From: Gammaproteobacteria bacterium
GTDB lineage: Bacteria; Pseudomonadota; Gammaproteobacteria; Eutrophobiales; Eutrophobiaceae
Reading direction: 5' to 3'
Assembly: GCA_003250975.1 (NCBI GenBank)
Contig: QKIY01000020.1
Span: 1-58,322, forward strand
DNA length: 58,322 nucleotides
Shown here: in pieces, positions 42,048-50,797 of the stretch
Numbering within the stretch: position 1 is the stretch's first letter
Layout of the letters: the number at the start of each line of letters is the position of its first letter
Made by a program: the position numbers and the translations under genes
The notes under the pieces: generated by a model
The model's database searches: none
Seen by the model: only the letters and a program-made list of their open reading frames with translations
What the model was told of the DNA's origin: nothing

Positions 42048-43625
42048 ATGACAGTAAATATTCATACAGAACGAATCCTGATTCTGGATTTCGGTTCCCA
42101 ATACACCCAACTCATCGCACGGCGCGTACGTGAGACCCGGGTCTATTGTGAAATTCATCCGTTTGATGTCACGGAAGCTTTTATCCGGGATTTCAAGCCC
42201 CGTGCGATTATCCTCTCAGGCGGACCTGAGTCGGTTACCATCAGTAAGGGTATTCGTGCCCCGGCCATTGTCTTTGAACTCGGTGTGCCGGTACTCGGGA
42301 TCTGTTACGGCATGCAGACCATGGCTGAGCAACTTGGCGGCAAGGTTGAATCCTCTGATTTAAGGGAGTTTGGCTATGCCCAGGTACGTGCCCGGGGACA
42401 TTCCCTCCTGCTGGCCGATATCCAGGACCATGTTAACGCTGAAGGTCATGGTCTGCTGGATGTCTGGATGAGCCACGGTGATCGTGTGACTGAATTACCT
42501 GAGGGTTTCAAGGTCATTGCCTCTACGGCAAACGCCCCGATTTCCGGGATGGCTGATGACAAAAGGTTTTTTTACGGGCTTCAATTTCACCCGGAGGTTA
42601 CACACACTCTTCAGGGCGCCGCCATTCTCAGCCGTTTTATCCATGAAATTGCCGGTTGCGAGGGTCTCTGGACAACCGAGAATATAGTGGAAGATGCCAT
42701 ACAGCAGGTGCAGGACAAGGTGGGCGGTGACAAGGTCCTGCTGGCCCTGTCCGGCGGAGTGGATTCCTCGGTAGTGGCTGCACTCCTGCACGCCGCCATC
42801 GGCGATCAATTGACTTGTGTCTTTGTGGATAATGGACTGCTCAGGCTTAACGAGGCCGAACAGGTCATGTCCACCTTTGCTACTCACATGGGGATCCGGG
42901 TCATCATGGTTGATGCGGAAGACCGCTTCCTGAAGGCACTGGCGGGTGAGACGGACCCGGAAGAGAAACGCAAGATCATCGGCAGGGAATTTATAATGGT
43001 CTTTGAGGAAGAATCGGAAAAACTCACCGATGTAAAATGGCTGGCGCAAGGCACTATCTACCCGGATGTCATTGAATCAGCCGGAGCGAAGACCGGCAAG
43101 GCCCATGTGATCAAGTCGCACCATAATGTGGGTGGATTGCCAGAGACAATGCAACTTGAATTGATTGAACCCCTGCGCGAACTCTTTAAGGACGAGGTTC
43201 GTAAAATTGGCGTTGAACTCGGCCTGCCGCATGAGATGGTCTATCGTCATCCGTTCCCCGGCCCGGGGCTTGGCGTTCGCATTCTGGGAGAGGTTAAAAA
43301 GGAGTATGCCGATATCCTACGGCGGGCAGACGCCATCTATATTGAAGAATTACGCAAGCATGATCTTTATGACAGGGTTAGCCAGGCCTTTACGGTTTTC
43401 CTGCCCGTGCGTTCTGTCGGGGTTATGGGCGACAGCCGCAAATATGATTATATAGTAACCCTGCGAGCGGTCGAGACCGTGGACTTCATGACGGCCCACT
43501 GGGCCAGGCTCCCCTATGAGTTTCTGGAACATGTCGCCAGCCGCATTATCAATGAGGTCGATGGCATATCGCGTGTCACCTACGATATCTCCAGCAAGCC
43601 CCCGGCAACGATCGAATGGGAATAA
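42048..43625 (+). CDS. guaA: GMP synthase, glutamine-hydrolysing
   Basis: A 525-residue GuaA (same as E. coli). The class I amidotransferase domain has C86 in GICYGMQ and QFHPEVTHT. The ATP-pyrophosphatase domain has the P-loop LSGGVDSSV, and the C-terminal dimerisation domain ends KPPATIEWE. Converts XMP to GMP. 43 bases after guaB and likely co-transcribed. Confidence 0.98.
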   Translation: MTVNIHTERILILDFGSQYTQLIARRVRETRVYCEIHPFDVTEAFIRDFKPRAIILSGGPESVTISKGIRAPAIVFELGVPVLGICYGMQTMAEQLGGKVESSDLREFGYAQVRARGHSLLLADIQDHVNAEGHGLLDVWMSHGDRVTELPEGFKVIASTANAPISGMADDKRFFYGLQFHPEVTHTLQGAAILSRFIHEIAGCEGLWTTENIVEDAIQQVQDKVGGDKVLLALSGGVDSSVVAALLHAAIGDQLTCVFVDNGLLRLNEAEQVMSTFATHMGIRVIMVDAEDRFLKALAGETDPEEKRKIIGREFIMVFEEESEKLTDVKWLAQGTIYPDVIESAGAKTGKAHVIKSHHNVGGLPETMQLELIEPLRELFKDEVRKIGVELGLPHEMVYRHPFPGPGLGVRILGEVKKEYADILRRADAIYIEELRKHDLYDRVSQAFTVFLPVRSVGVMGDSRKYDYIVTLRAVETVDFMTAHWARLPYEFLEHVASRIINEVDGISRVTYDISSKPPATIEWE

Positions 43626-43637
43626 CATTTGTTAATG

Positions 43638-43750
43638 GTCAGTGGCCAGTGATCGAAAGTTCGATGAGATCGCTTTGTGCAATGGGCCACCGAAAATGGA
43701 CTTCGGATCACTAACAGATGACGATAGAAAATGAACAACGAACCACTGAC
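43638..43750. repeat. Nested inverted repeats between guaA and tadA
   Basis: Arms GTCAGTGG (43638-43645) and CCACTGAC (43743-43750); AGTGATC (43648-43654) and GATCACT (43706-43712); GTGGCC (43642-43647) and GGCCAC (43685-43690); and a small hairpin ATCGA-AAGT-TCGAT beginning at 43652. The outer right arm lies in the first codons of tadA. The set looks like a structured intergenic repeat element rather than a normal promoter or terminator. Confidence 0.5.
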
Positions 43751-44191
43751 GAGTTCTGGATGCAAAAGGCGCTGGACCTGGCCCGTCATGCAGAGGAACG
43801 GGGAGAAGTCCCGGTGGGAGCCGTTCTCGTTCAGAATAACGAATGCCTGGCCGAAGGATGGAACCAGCCGATATACCGGCATGATGCCTCCGCCCATGCC
43901 GAGATAATTGTATTGAGGGCCGCCGGTGAGAAGATCAGGAATTACCGCCTGTGTGATACCACGCTCTACGTTACGCTGGAACCCTGTGTCATGTGTGCCG
44001 GGGCAATAGTTCATGCACGAGTAGCCAGGGTCGTAATAGGAACGGATGATCCGAAAAGTGGTGCGGCCGGCAGCGTTTTCCAGATATTACAATCGGATCA
44101 ATTAAATCATCAGTGCGAAATCAAAAAAGGCGTCCTGAAGGATGAGTGCTCTGAACTCTTGCAGGGCTTTTTCAGAAAAAAGCGCAATTGA
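43718..44191 (+). CDS. tadA: tRNA-specific adenosine deaminase
   Basis: A 157-residue TadA that makes inosine-34 in tRNA-Arg(ACG). The zinc motif is H60-A-E62 with C90-x2-C93 in LEPCVMCAGAIVHAR. ARHAEERGEVPVGAVLV near the start is typical. Its substrate, tRNA-Arg with anticodon ACG, is encoded in this same window at 57327. It ends 20 bases before the convergent PAS-protein gene. Confidence 0.95.
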   Translation: MTIENEQRTTDEFWMQKALDLARHAEERGEVPVGAVLVQNNECLAEGWNQPIYRHDASAHAEIIVLRAAGEKIRNYRLCDTTLYVTLEPCVMCAGAIVHARVARVVIGTDDPKSGAAGSVFQILQSDQLNHQCEIKKGVLKDECSELLQGFFRKKRN

Positions 44192-44199
44192 TGAATTAG

Positions 44200-44219
44200 T
44201 GCCATGATATGTCATGGCA
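44200..44219. terminator. Hairpin between tadA and the PAS-protein gene
   Basis: An eight-base perfect stem, TGCCATGA and TCATGGCA, with a four-base loop. It lies at the convergent junction and includes the stop codon of the PAS gene. There is no T-run on either side, so a role as terminator is only possible. Confidence 0.35.
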
Positions 44220-45240
44220 AGCTCGTTTCATCCAGATTATGCAGGTAACAGTAGTACAGACCGCCTGCAAATGTGGCAGTAAACTGGCATTGCTGGTAAT
44301 TACCATTTGCCATTCGTATATGGACTAGCACTCGGAAATTCATATCATCAATAAACGCGGATTTAATCTTGTCATTAAGTTCTTGCAAATCTTCAGTAAG
44401 CACATAATCAAAAAAAGATTTCCCAATCGCATCTATATATTCCAGTCCGATAAATTCTAGTAAAGACGGGTTTATCTGTTTTATCTCGCCATCAGAATCG
44501 ATAATACATATCATTTCATGAGTATGTTCAAAATAGGCATTACGCATCTGTAGCGTAATATCAAATTTATTGATTTCTTCCTTGTATTGGCGAAATTTAT
44601 TTTCCGCGTTTTTCTTGACCTTTTTCAGAAGTACGAGCATGTCATCGCTTTCAAGCTCGGTGTGTATCGCTTTAACCAGCATCCTGTTTATCTTGAATGA
44701 TATCCGGATCAATGAAATTAGATAGAAAACCAGTAACATAGCCATTATCAGGTGAGACAGGCTTCCATCAACAGCAAATGAGATGGAGAATGGGAGGATC
44801 ATTATTGTCAGGTAAGGTACGGAAGCAGTTAGCATTGACGACAATGTTAATAATGCCCCCGCGGACACACCGGCAATTACAAAAGCTATAAAGGAGGGTA
44901 GCCATGTGGCAATTGATGTCTGTGGGATGTAAATTAATACACCCCAGAGTGCAGCGGTGAGATACAACAGTAATAGATATGTATATTTCCAGGGCTGTGA
45001 TTCCGGGGAAGCCTTTTTTTTCTTCCAATGCAGGCTGGTGATAACTGCACGAGCAACAGTCACAAAAAGCATACCTCCCAACCAGTAGGAAATATACTCG
45101 TGATTCATATATTCCCTCAAAATAACAAAAACCAGTATCGCAATAATGAACATTGCGCTAAGTGAGAGAGGGGCGTCACCGAACAATACTTCAGACAATT
45201 TTGCCTTTGTGCGCAAATCAATATCTTGTGTTGTATTCAT
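44212..45240 (-). CDS. Membrane protein with C-terminal PAS domain
   Basis: A 342-residue protein. Five to six hydrophobic segments lie in residues about 28-190 (SAMFIIAILVFVILR, YTYLLLLYLTAALWGVL, FIAFVIAGVSAGALL, LIMAMLLVFYLISLI). A short coiled linker follows (about 200-230), then a PAS domain (235-340) with HEMICIIDSDGEIKQINPSLLEFIGLE. No kinase, GGDEF, EAL or methyl-accepting domain follows, so it senses without a visible output. It is on the strand of the glycosyltransferase module, 110 bases downstream of it. Confidence 0.78.
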   Translation of the reverse strand: MNTTQDIDLRTKAKLSEVLFGDAPLSLSAMFIIAILVFVILREYMNHEYISYWLGGMLFVTVARAVITSLHWKKKKASPESQPWKYTYLLLLYLTAALWGVLIYIPQTSIATWLPSFIAFVIAGVSAGALLTLSSMLTASVPYLTIMILPFSISFAVDGSLSHLIMAMLLVFYLISLIRISFKINRMLVKAIHTELESDDMLVLLKKVKKNAENKFRQYKEEINKFDITLQMRNAYFEHTHEMICIIDSDGEIKQINPSLLEFIGLEYIDAIGKSFFDYVLTEDLQELNDKIKSAFIDDMNFRVLVHIRMANGNYQQCQFTATFAGGLYYCYLHNLDETSLP

Positions 45241-45350
45241 AATTGAATACCCCGTTTTATATAATGCGAATATAAACTACAAGAATTAAATATGGCGCAA
45301 GCAAGGTTGCCACGCCTTTCCCCGATGAAAACGGGTATGATCGTATGTTT

Positions 45351-46769
45351 TCAGAATTCCGAAGCTTGTTGCCATTTTCCAGTGCGCGACATATCTCCCC
45401 AGTCTTTCTTACGACCGGTTATCCATTTGAATACCCCCAGGATTCGGTAACAGGCATTGATTTGACGGTAACCTAAACATTCAAAGAATGAAATGAAAAA
45501 CAGCACCGGGAGATATCTTATGTGCGATATTCCCTTGAAGGTAATTTCGTCAAGCAACAAGGCAATGGTCGATAACAGAACCGATACAAAAATAGCAAAC
45601 ATAAAAAACACTGTTGCAAATTCCAGGTTTATCTTTCCCATTACAAGCAAATAGACAGTAAACAGGTAACCGGCAATTTCAACGAACGGACTGAACCATT
45701 CAAACATTACAAAAAAAGGCATGGCAAAATGACCTGTTACGCCACTTTTTTTTGCAAACATTAAACTTCGGTTAAGCCACAGGCTCTCAGACAGGCCGCG
45801 GTGCCAACGGATCCTCTGGGTGCCGAACGTGCCCATAGATTCAGGTGCCTCAGTCCAGCAAACCGGATCAGGGATAAAGCTTATACGATAGGGAATATTT
45901 TCCCTGATATGCATGCGATGTAGCCTGATGATCAATTCCATGTCCTCACCAACTGTTTTAGTATTGTAGCCGCCGACTCTGATGACCGGTTCCTTTTTTA
46001 ATATCCCGAATGCACCGGAGATAATCAGCAAGGCATTAAGCTGTGACCATCCAATTCGGGCATAAAGGAAACTCCGCAAATATTCAACCAGCTGAAACAG
46101 GGCAAGAATGTTTCTGGGGATCCCCTTCTCGATAATATGTCCTGATCGCACTATGCAACCATTGGCGATTCGTACTGTACCACCGCTTGCTATCGTGAGC
46201 GGATCCTCGATAAAAGGCTGTACAGCGCGTATCAGGCTGAATTGTTCCAGAATCGAATCAGCGTCCATACAACAGAAAAGTGGGTAACGGCTGAAATTGA
46301 TCCCGCTGTTCAGTGCATCAGATTTGCCACCATTTTCCTTGTCGATAACACGAAGATTGGGTTTAAGCCTAGATACGTAGATTTGTTTTACTGGCATGGT
46401 TTCCAGGCGTTTGTAATAGGCTTCTGAAAACGGGACGAGGTCGAATTCATCCATCAATGCCTGCATGGTTTTGTCATTGGAACCATCGTTAACCACGATA
46501 AGTTCAAAATTAGAATAATAAAGCTGCATCAGAGACCGGATCGAGGAGACTATGGTCTGTTCCTCATTATAAGCGGGTATGATTATGCTTATGGGTGGTT
46601 CAAATCCGGTTAAGTGAATATCTTCATCTTCCTTGACCTTGTTTTGCATATATTTGATTAAGGCATGGAAGGCTATCACGTTCAGGAAAAGATATACGGC
46701 GGTGGTTATCAGCATATATATGATGAATAACCACAGCAGGAAATATTCGATGCCGTTAATAGGGATCAA
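45351..46769 (-). CDS. Processive family 2 glycosyltransferase
   Basis: A 472-residue membrane glycosyltransferase like PgaC, hyaluronan or cellulose synthases. One N-terminal membrane segment (9-36), catalytic domain with D95 in VVNDGS, D169-A-D171, E275-D276 in VGEDMEL and the Q318-x2-R-W322 motif, then several C-terminal membrane segments (about 350-450). All residues required for processive synthesis are in place. TTG 46769 is chosen: it overlaps the HEAT gene stop (TTGA) and has GGAG eight bases upstream. An ATG at 46910 would overlap the HEAT gene by 145 bases. Sugar substrate unknown. Last of four tightly linked genes. Confidence 0.88.
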   Translation of the reverse strand: MIPINGIEYFLLWLFIIYMLITTAVYLFLNVIAFHALIKYMQNKVKEDEDIHLTGFEPPISIIIPAYNEEQTIVSSIRSLMQLYYSNFELIVVNDGSNDKTMQALMDEFDLVPFSEAYYKRLETMPVKQIYVSRLKPNLRVIDKENGGKSDALNSGINFSRYPLFCCMDADSILEQFSLIRAVQPFIEDPLTIASGGTVRIANGCIVRSGHIIEKGIPRNILALFQLVEYLRSFLYARIGWSQLNALLIISGAFGILKKEPVIRVGGYNTKTVGEDMELIIRLHRMHIRENIPYRISFIPDPVCWTEAPESMGTFGTQRIRWHRGLSESLWLNRSLMFAKKSGVTGHFAMPFFVMFEWFSPFVEIAGYLFTVYLLVMGKINLEFATVFFMFAIFVSVLLSTIALLLDEITFKGISHIRYLPVLFFISFFECLGYRQINACYRILGVFKWITGRKKDWGDMSRTGKWQQASEF

Positions 46770-47866
46770 AGGGACATCTCCATATAGACATGTGTCAACA
46801 TGTCTTTTCCGTAACGATCGGTAATTTTGGAATGCAATTCTTTCATGCCCGATTCTGTCAGGGGTTGGATCATCAGGATTGATTGGGTTGCGCGGTAACG
46901 AACCCACCATTCCGGATCGGAAAGCAATGGGAAAAGCCTGTGGAGATCGTCCTCGTTACCAATTGAACCCATTGCGGCCGCTGCTTGTACCCGCAGGAAG
47001 CCGACCTTGCTTTTCAGAAATGGCACAATGTCTCTTTTATAATGAGGCCCGCCGATTCGGGTAATAGCTCGTAAGATTATAGCTTGCTCTTCACTATCAT
47101 CCGAGCGATGTAGGCGTTTGACCAGAAATGGCAGCAGAGTCTTGTCATCACTGAATTCCACGAGGGTGATCAGGTTCCTGGCCTGTTCGCCCGGTAGATT
47201 ATCCAGTTGATCGCCAATTAGATGCAGTAATTTGGCCCCTCCGGCCTTACTGATTTGGAATGCAACATGGCGTGCCCAATGTTTAAACTTGAATAATGTT
47301 GAAATCACAGCAAGTTCTGCATGTTCATAATCAAGATAGACAAGGCCACAGGTTGCAGCAACACTTACCCGGAAATTCGGCGATGCAGCAGCCCTTGTCA
47401 ATGCTTCTATCGCAGTTTCAGTACCTAGGGCGGTGGCAGCACGTACTGCAAGCATTTGCAGCCTGACTTTTTTATTTGCATCATTTTCATTACGGTATTT
47501 CAGGATTGTAGAAATAATTTCTTCAAGGCCGATCTTTATGGCAAATTCATTGATGCGCTGAGCGCTGTCATCATGAATGTGTGCACGAATACTGTACCAA
47601 AGTTGCATCATAAGAAGCCGGTTTTTATAAGATATTTTTGGAATTTCTACCGGCTGGTTGTTCATCCAGTCGAAAATAACAGGGCGCCATTTTTTCTTGA
47701 ATTTCTCATTGTAGTATTGTTCATGCTCGTAACGGATTCGCATGATTATGATATACATAAATAATACGAAGCTTGTTATGAGCAATAGAATGGTTGTCCA
47801 GTACACGGCATCAACCGTAACCGGCCATTGTGTTAACAGAGTGCTGTTTTCAGAAATGCTGTTCAA
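46766..47866 (-). CDS. Membrane-anchored HEAT-repeat protein
   Basis: A 366-residue protein with one N-terminal membrane helix (about 22-42) and a long helical domain of HEAT/PBS-lyase-like repeats (about 140-345), for example KVRLQMLAVRAATALGTE, NFRVSVAATCGLVYLD, VGFLRVQAAAAMGSIGNEDD and PEWWVRYRATQSILMI. No catalytic motif. A scaffold joining the synthase to the exporter or regulator is a reasonable inference. The start is TTG 47866, inside the end of the upstream barrel gene (17-base overlap); the stop overlaps the glycosyltransferase start. Confidence 0.82.
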   Translation of the reverse strand: MNSISENSTLLTQWPVTVDAVYWTTILLLITSFVLFMYIIIMRIRYEHEQYYNEKFKKKWRPVIFDWMNNQPVEIPKISYKNRLLMMQLWYSIRAHIHDDSAQRINEFAIKIGLEEIISTILKYRNENDANKKVRLQMLAVRAATALGTETAIEALTRAAASPNFRVSVAATCGLVYLDYEHAELAVISTLFKFKHWARHVAFQISKAGGAKLLHLIGDQLDNLPGEQARNLITLVEFSDDKTLLPFLVKRLHRSDDSEEQAIILRAITRIGGPHYKRDIVPFLKSKVGFLRVQAAAAMGSIGNEDDLHRLFPLLSDPEWWVRYRATQSILMIQPLTESGMKELHSKITDRYGKDMLTHVYMEMSL

Positions 47867-49103
47867 TGCCTATATAAATGGATTTCCGGTTCCCATCACG
47901 CTGGTTCGGCAGGTCCAGGTCAGTAAATCCAGCTCCGTATTTGAGACCCAGTGTCTGTGTCAACCAGTATTCACCCCAGAGCGAAATATCATTGAAGTCT
48001 GTTTCAAGTATAGTATTGGCATTCAGTGTCTTTTCCACTTCTGTACCTGTGGAAAAAGCGATCTGTATATTGTTTTCAGCCGAGAAAAAATAGCCGAACT
48101 GAATGCGGTGGCTCCATGCCGTCCCTGCATCTGAATCACTTATATAAGCAGTATAGGCGGCACGAAAATCTGATATGTATTTTTCCAGGGTAATATCCCC
48201 TGTGTAGACGGTGTCCTCCGTATAGTCCCGCATCCTGATACCACCTAGCAGCCCCCACCCCTCGTAAAAGGCCTGTCCCAGCTGCAGGTAAGCAGTATAT
48301 TCTGGCAACACCTCATGGGTGTGGCTGTAAGCCAGTTCGGCATGAAGAGTGGTTTTGTCCGTCAGGGGGAAATACCCCATGGCCCCGTAAGTATGATCGG
48401 TTTCTCCAAACCGATCGGAATTGATATAAAAAAAAGAAATATTTTTCCTATCAGCGAGGTCGGTGATAAGCATAATGCGTGTATCTCTCCAGTCATCAGG
48501 ATTGTAATTCAGATCTTCATAACGGTTATCAATAACAAATCTTAAATCGGGGGACATTTTGCTAGATTCAAGTGCCCGCTTGCCACTGGTTGCCCATGCC
48601 GGGTTGTTAAATCTGGAAATTGATGAAGCGTAAACCTTTTCTGCTTCCTTTTGCTGTCCGTTATTCGTATAGGCCAGTGCAAGAGTCCGATGTACATCCT
48701 CATAGTCCGGATCAAGCGAAGCGGCTTTTTCCAGGTAGATAACAGCAGCAGATGGCCTGTCACTCCAAAGATATGCCTGTCCTATACCCAGAAAATAGTC
48801 GGCATTTTCTGTGTCAGCTCGTAATAATTCCTCAAACAAGGGAATGGACTTGTCAAATTCCCTGGAAATATTATAGGCGCGTGCAAGCCTGAACTTGATG
48901 TCAACATTATCTGGATTAGATGCGAGCAAGCGTTGTAATTCAGTAATTGATTCTGCTGCTGTCCCAAGGGACAGGAAAGCACTGGCCCTAAGCCCGATAC
49001 CGGTGTTTTCAGCAGTTGTAACAGCTGGAAATAACCCAAGGATTAGAATAATTGTCAGTAGAAATATGTTTTCGTGGTTGGCGATGGATTTGCTCACTAT
49101 CAC
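47850..49103 (-). CDS. TPR plus YaiO-type outer-membrane barrel protein
   Basis: A 417-residue exported protein. Signal peptide about 1-31 (IFLLTIILILGLFPAVTTA). TPR-like repeats at about 40-175, including DIKFRLARAYNISREFDKSIPLFEEL and DYFLGIGQAYLWSDRPSAAVIYLEKA. The rest (185-417) is a beta barrel ending in phenylalanine (YIGIEQHF), as in the YaiO family. The TPR-then-barrel design recalls PgaA and BcsC, which carry polysaccharide across the periplasm and outer membrane. Start GTG 49103 overlaps the response-regulator stop. E. coli yaiO is likewise beside a GT2 gene (yaiP). Confidence 0.84.
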   Translation of the reverse strand: MIVSKSIANHENIFLLTIILILGLFPAVTTAENTGIGLRASAFLSLGTAAESITELQRLLASNPDNVDIKFRLARAYNISREFDKSIPLFEELLRADTENADYFLGIGQAYLWSDRPSAAVIYLEKAASLDPDYEDVHRTLALAYTNNGQQKEAEKVYASSISRFNNPAWATSGKRALESSKMSPDLRFVIDNRYEDLNYNPDDWRDTRIMLITDLADRKNISFFYINSDRFGETDHTYGAMGYFPLTDKTTLHAELAYSHTHEVLPEYTAYLQLGQAFYEGWGLLGGIRMRDYTEDTVYTGDITLEKYISDFRAAYTAYISDSDAGTAWSHRIQFGYFFSAENNIQIAFSTGTEVEKTLNANTILETDFNDISLWGEYWLTQTLGLKYGAGFTDLDLPNQRDGNRKSIYIGIEQHF

Positions 49104-49507
49104 TGTTTGAGGGCTCGGCGGATACGTGCTACGAGCTCTCCGGGTTTGAAGGGTTTGGTGAGATAATCACTGATGCCATGTTCAAAACCTTTTACGATAT
49201 TGTTTTCCTTATCACTCCCGGTGAGCATGAATACAGGGATATCCTTCCACTCGGCATTTGACTTTATTTCTTGCAGGATTTCAAAGCCATCGCGGAAGGG
49301 CATTAATATATCCAGCAATATAAGATCAGGTGTTTCCCCTTTCCGGATTCTCTCAGACGCCTGTTCTCCGTCAATAGCAAACTCTATTCCGAAGCCCTCG
49401 CGCTTGAGCAAAAACTCAAGCAGCGCGCGCACGTCTTCATCGTCCTCGATAATTAGAATATTTTTTTGTGATACATCCTTATTGAGGGTATTGTCATCTG
49501 GATGCAT
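49100..49507 (-). CDS. Single-domain response regulator (receiver only)
   Basis: A 135-residue CheY-like receiver with no output domain. Acid pocket D22-D23, phospho-acceptor D66 in LLDILMP, T96 in MLTGS, and K118 in TKPF are all present. It opens the module, overlapping the YaiO-type gene by four bases, so it probably regulates polysaccharide synthesis or secretion by protein contact. No histidine kinase is in the window. Closely similar to the receiver at 50285-50674. Confidence 0.92.
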   Translation of the reverse strand: MHPDDNTLNKDVSQKNILIIEDDEDVRALLEFLLKREGFGIEFAIDGEQASERIRKGETPDLILLDILMPFRDGFEILQEIKSNAEWKDIPVFMLTGSDKENNIVKGFEHGISDYLTKPFKPGELVARIRRALKQ

Positions 49508-49773
49508 ACGCTTTGTACTCGGTATTAACGCTTATCCCTTAGCAAGGTCGTTAATCCTGCCTCTAATTATATCAAATAGGGCAAAATCTACATAATAATC
49601 AGGGTCAGATTTCCATAATCTGGACAGACCTCCTGAAATAATATTAACCAATCCAGATAGATTGGATATCCAGTAAAAATATTTATGCGGTAAGTCGCCG
49701 TACTTTTATCTACAATGTAACACCGTAAATCTGGCTGATCTGATATTTCCTGTTTATGCAGGCCAACTGAACC
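49508..49773. promoter_or_regulatory. Divergent upstream region of the response regulator and pncC
   Basis: A 266-base region. Leftward, TATAAT occurs at about 49567-49572 on the minus strand (in TTTGATATAATTAG) with no good -35. CCAAT and ATTGG arms near 49650-49667 form a small inverted repeat. An open frame of 65 codons on the minus strand (49588-49785) has no recognisable features and is not taken as a gene. Confidence 0.4.
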
Positions 49774-50310
49774 ATGTCTGAACAAAGCATATACCCGGAA
49801 GCAGCAACATTGGCCAAACAGCTCGGTGAGGTCTTGCTAGCCAAGGGTTACCTGATTGCCACGGCAGAATCCTGTACCGGTGGTGGACTTGCCTATGCTA
49901 TTACCGCAATACCGGGTAGTTCCACCTGGTTTGACAGGACGGTAGTGACCTATTCAAACGAAGCCAAGAAGGACCTTCTGGGGGTAAGTCAGGCAACGCT
50001 TGATAATGAAGGTGCGGTCAGCGTTGCAACGGCAATCGAGATGGCCGAAGGGCTTCTAGCCCGCAGCAAGGTGGACATCACCGTAGCTATCACCGGCATT
50101 GCCGGGCCTGAGGGTGGGACAGAAGAGAAACCGGTGGGGACGGTCTGTTTTGCCTGGTCATTGCGCAACGGCAATACTTTGTCCAGCAGTGTGAAGTTTG
50201 ATGGCGATCGCCAGCAAGTCAGACACCTGTCCATATTGATGGCCATTCAGGGATTACTCGAAATACTGGAAAAGGATCCGCCGTTTAACTCTCGGGTTCC
50301 AGCAGACTGA
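49774..50310 (+). CDS. pncC: Nicotinamide-nucleotide amidohydrolase PncC (CinA C-terminal type)
   Basis: A 178-residue CinA C-terminal-domain protein that deamidates NMN to NaMN in NAD recycling. TAESCTGGGLAYAITAIPGSSTWFDRTVVTYSNEAK, VDITVAITGIAGPEGGTEEKPVGTV are characteristic (quoted in parts by family motif: AESCTGG and GIAGPEGG). It is the stand-alone form. Its last 26 bases overlap the convergent response regulator gene, so no terminator lies between them. The linked cinA-pncC-recA order is common in gammaproteobacteria. Confidence 0.93.
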   Translation: MSEQSIYPEAATLAKQLGEVLLAKGYLIATAESCTGGGLAYAITAIPGSSTWFDRTVVTYSNEAKKDLLGVSQATLDNEGAVSVATAIEMAEGLLARSKVDITVAITGIAGPEGGTEEKPVGTVCFAWSLRNGNTLSSSVKFDGDRQQVRHLSILMAIQGLLEILEKDPPFNSRVPAD

Positions 50311-50674
50311 GGATCTTTTCAATGAGTTCCCCAGGAATAAAGGGTTTAACGATATAGTCAGCAGCGCCTGCCCTGAAACCCTGCTTGATATCATCAGCAG
50401 TATCCTGCGCCGTTAACAACACAACAGGAACATCCGCCCAGTCATCCTGCGCTTGAATTTTTGCCAGCAACTCAAGCCCGTCGATAAAAGGCAGCATAAT
50501 ATCCAGCAGGATCAAATCCGGTGGATTGCCAGAATTTATAATATCCAGCCCCTCTTGCCCGTCCACTGCAAAATCGACATTGAAACCTCCTCCCTTCAGC
50601 ACAGACTGCAGGAGGGAACGGACGTCTTCATCATCTTCAATGACCAGGACTGTATAATTTTGCTCCACACCCAT
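50285..50674 (-). CDS. Single-domain response regulator (receiver only), second copy
   Basis: A 129-residue CheY-like receiver. D14-D15 acid pocket, D58 in LLDIMLP, T88 in LLTAQ and K110 in VKPF are present. It shares with the 49100-49507 receiver the unusual run of P-F-x-D-G-x-E-x-L, the W-x-D-x-P-V before the threonine, and K-P-F-x-P-G-E-L, so the two are probably paralogues by duplication. Stand-alone gene, overlapping the end of pncC on the other strand. Target unknown. Confidence 0.9.
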   Translation of the reverse strand: MGVEQNYTVLVIEDDEDVRSLLQSVLKGGGFNVDFAVDGQEGLDIINSGNPPDLILLDIMLPFIDGLELLAKIQAQDDWADVPVVLLTAQDTADDIKQGFRAGAADYIVKPFIPGELIEKILSLLEPES

Positions 50675-50797
50675 TTAATTTATTCCTTTTGGTTATTGTA
50701 TCCCTATTTATCTGGTATGTTTAGATAGTTTCTAAATTATGTTTATAAACTATAAACAAAATTTATTTATTTGGCTTTTGATTTTTTTCAAACACAA

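Noticed and set aside
46770-46910. ATG 46910 as the start of the glycosyltransferase
   Set aside because: It would overlap the HEAT-repeat gene by 145 bases; TTG 46769 has a good ribosome-binding site and stop-start overlap.
49588-49785. 65-codon minus-strand frame between the receiver and pncC
   Set aside because: No ribosome-binding site or family features; overlaps the pncC start.
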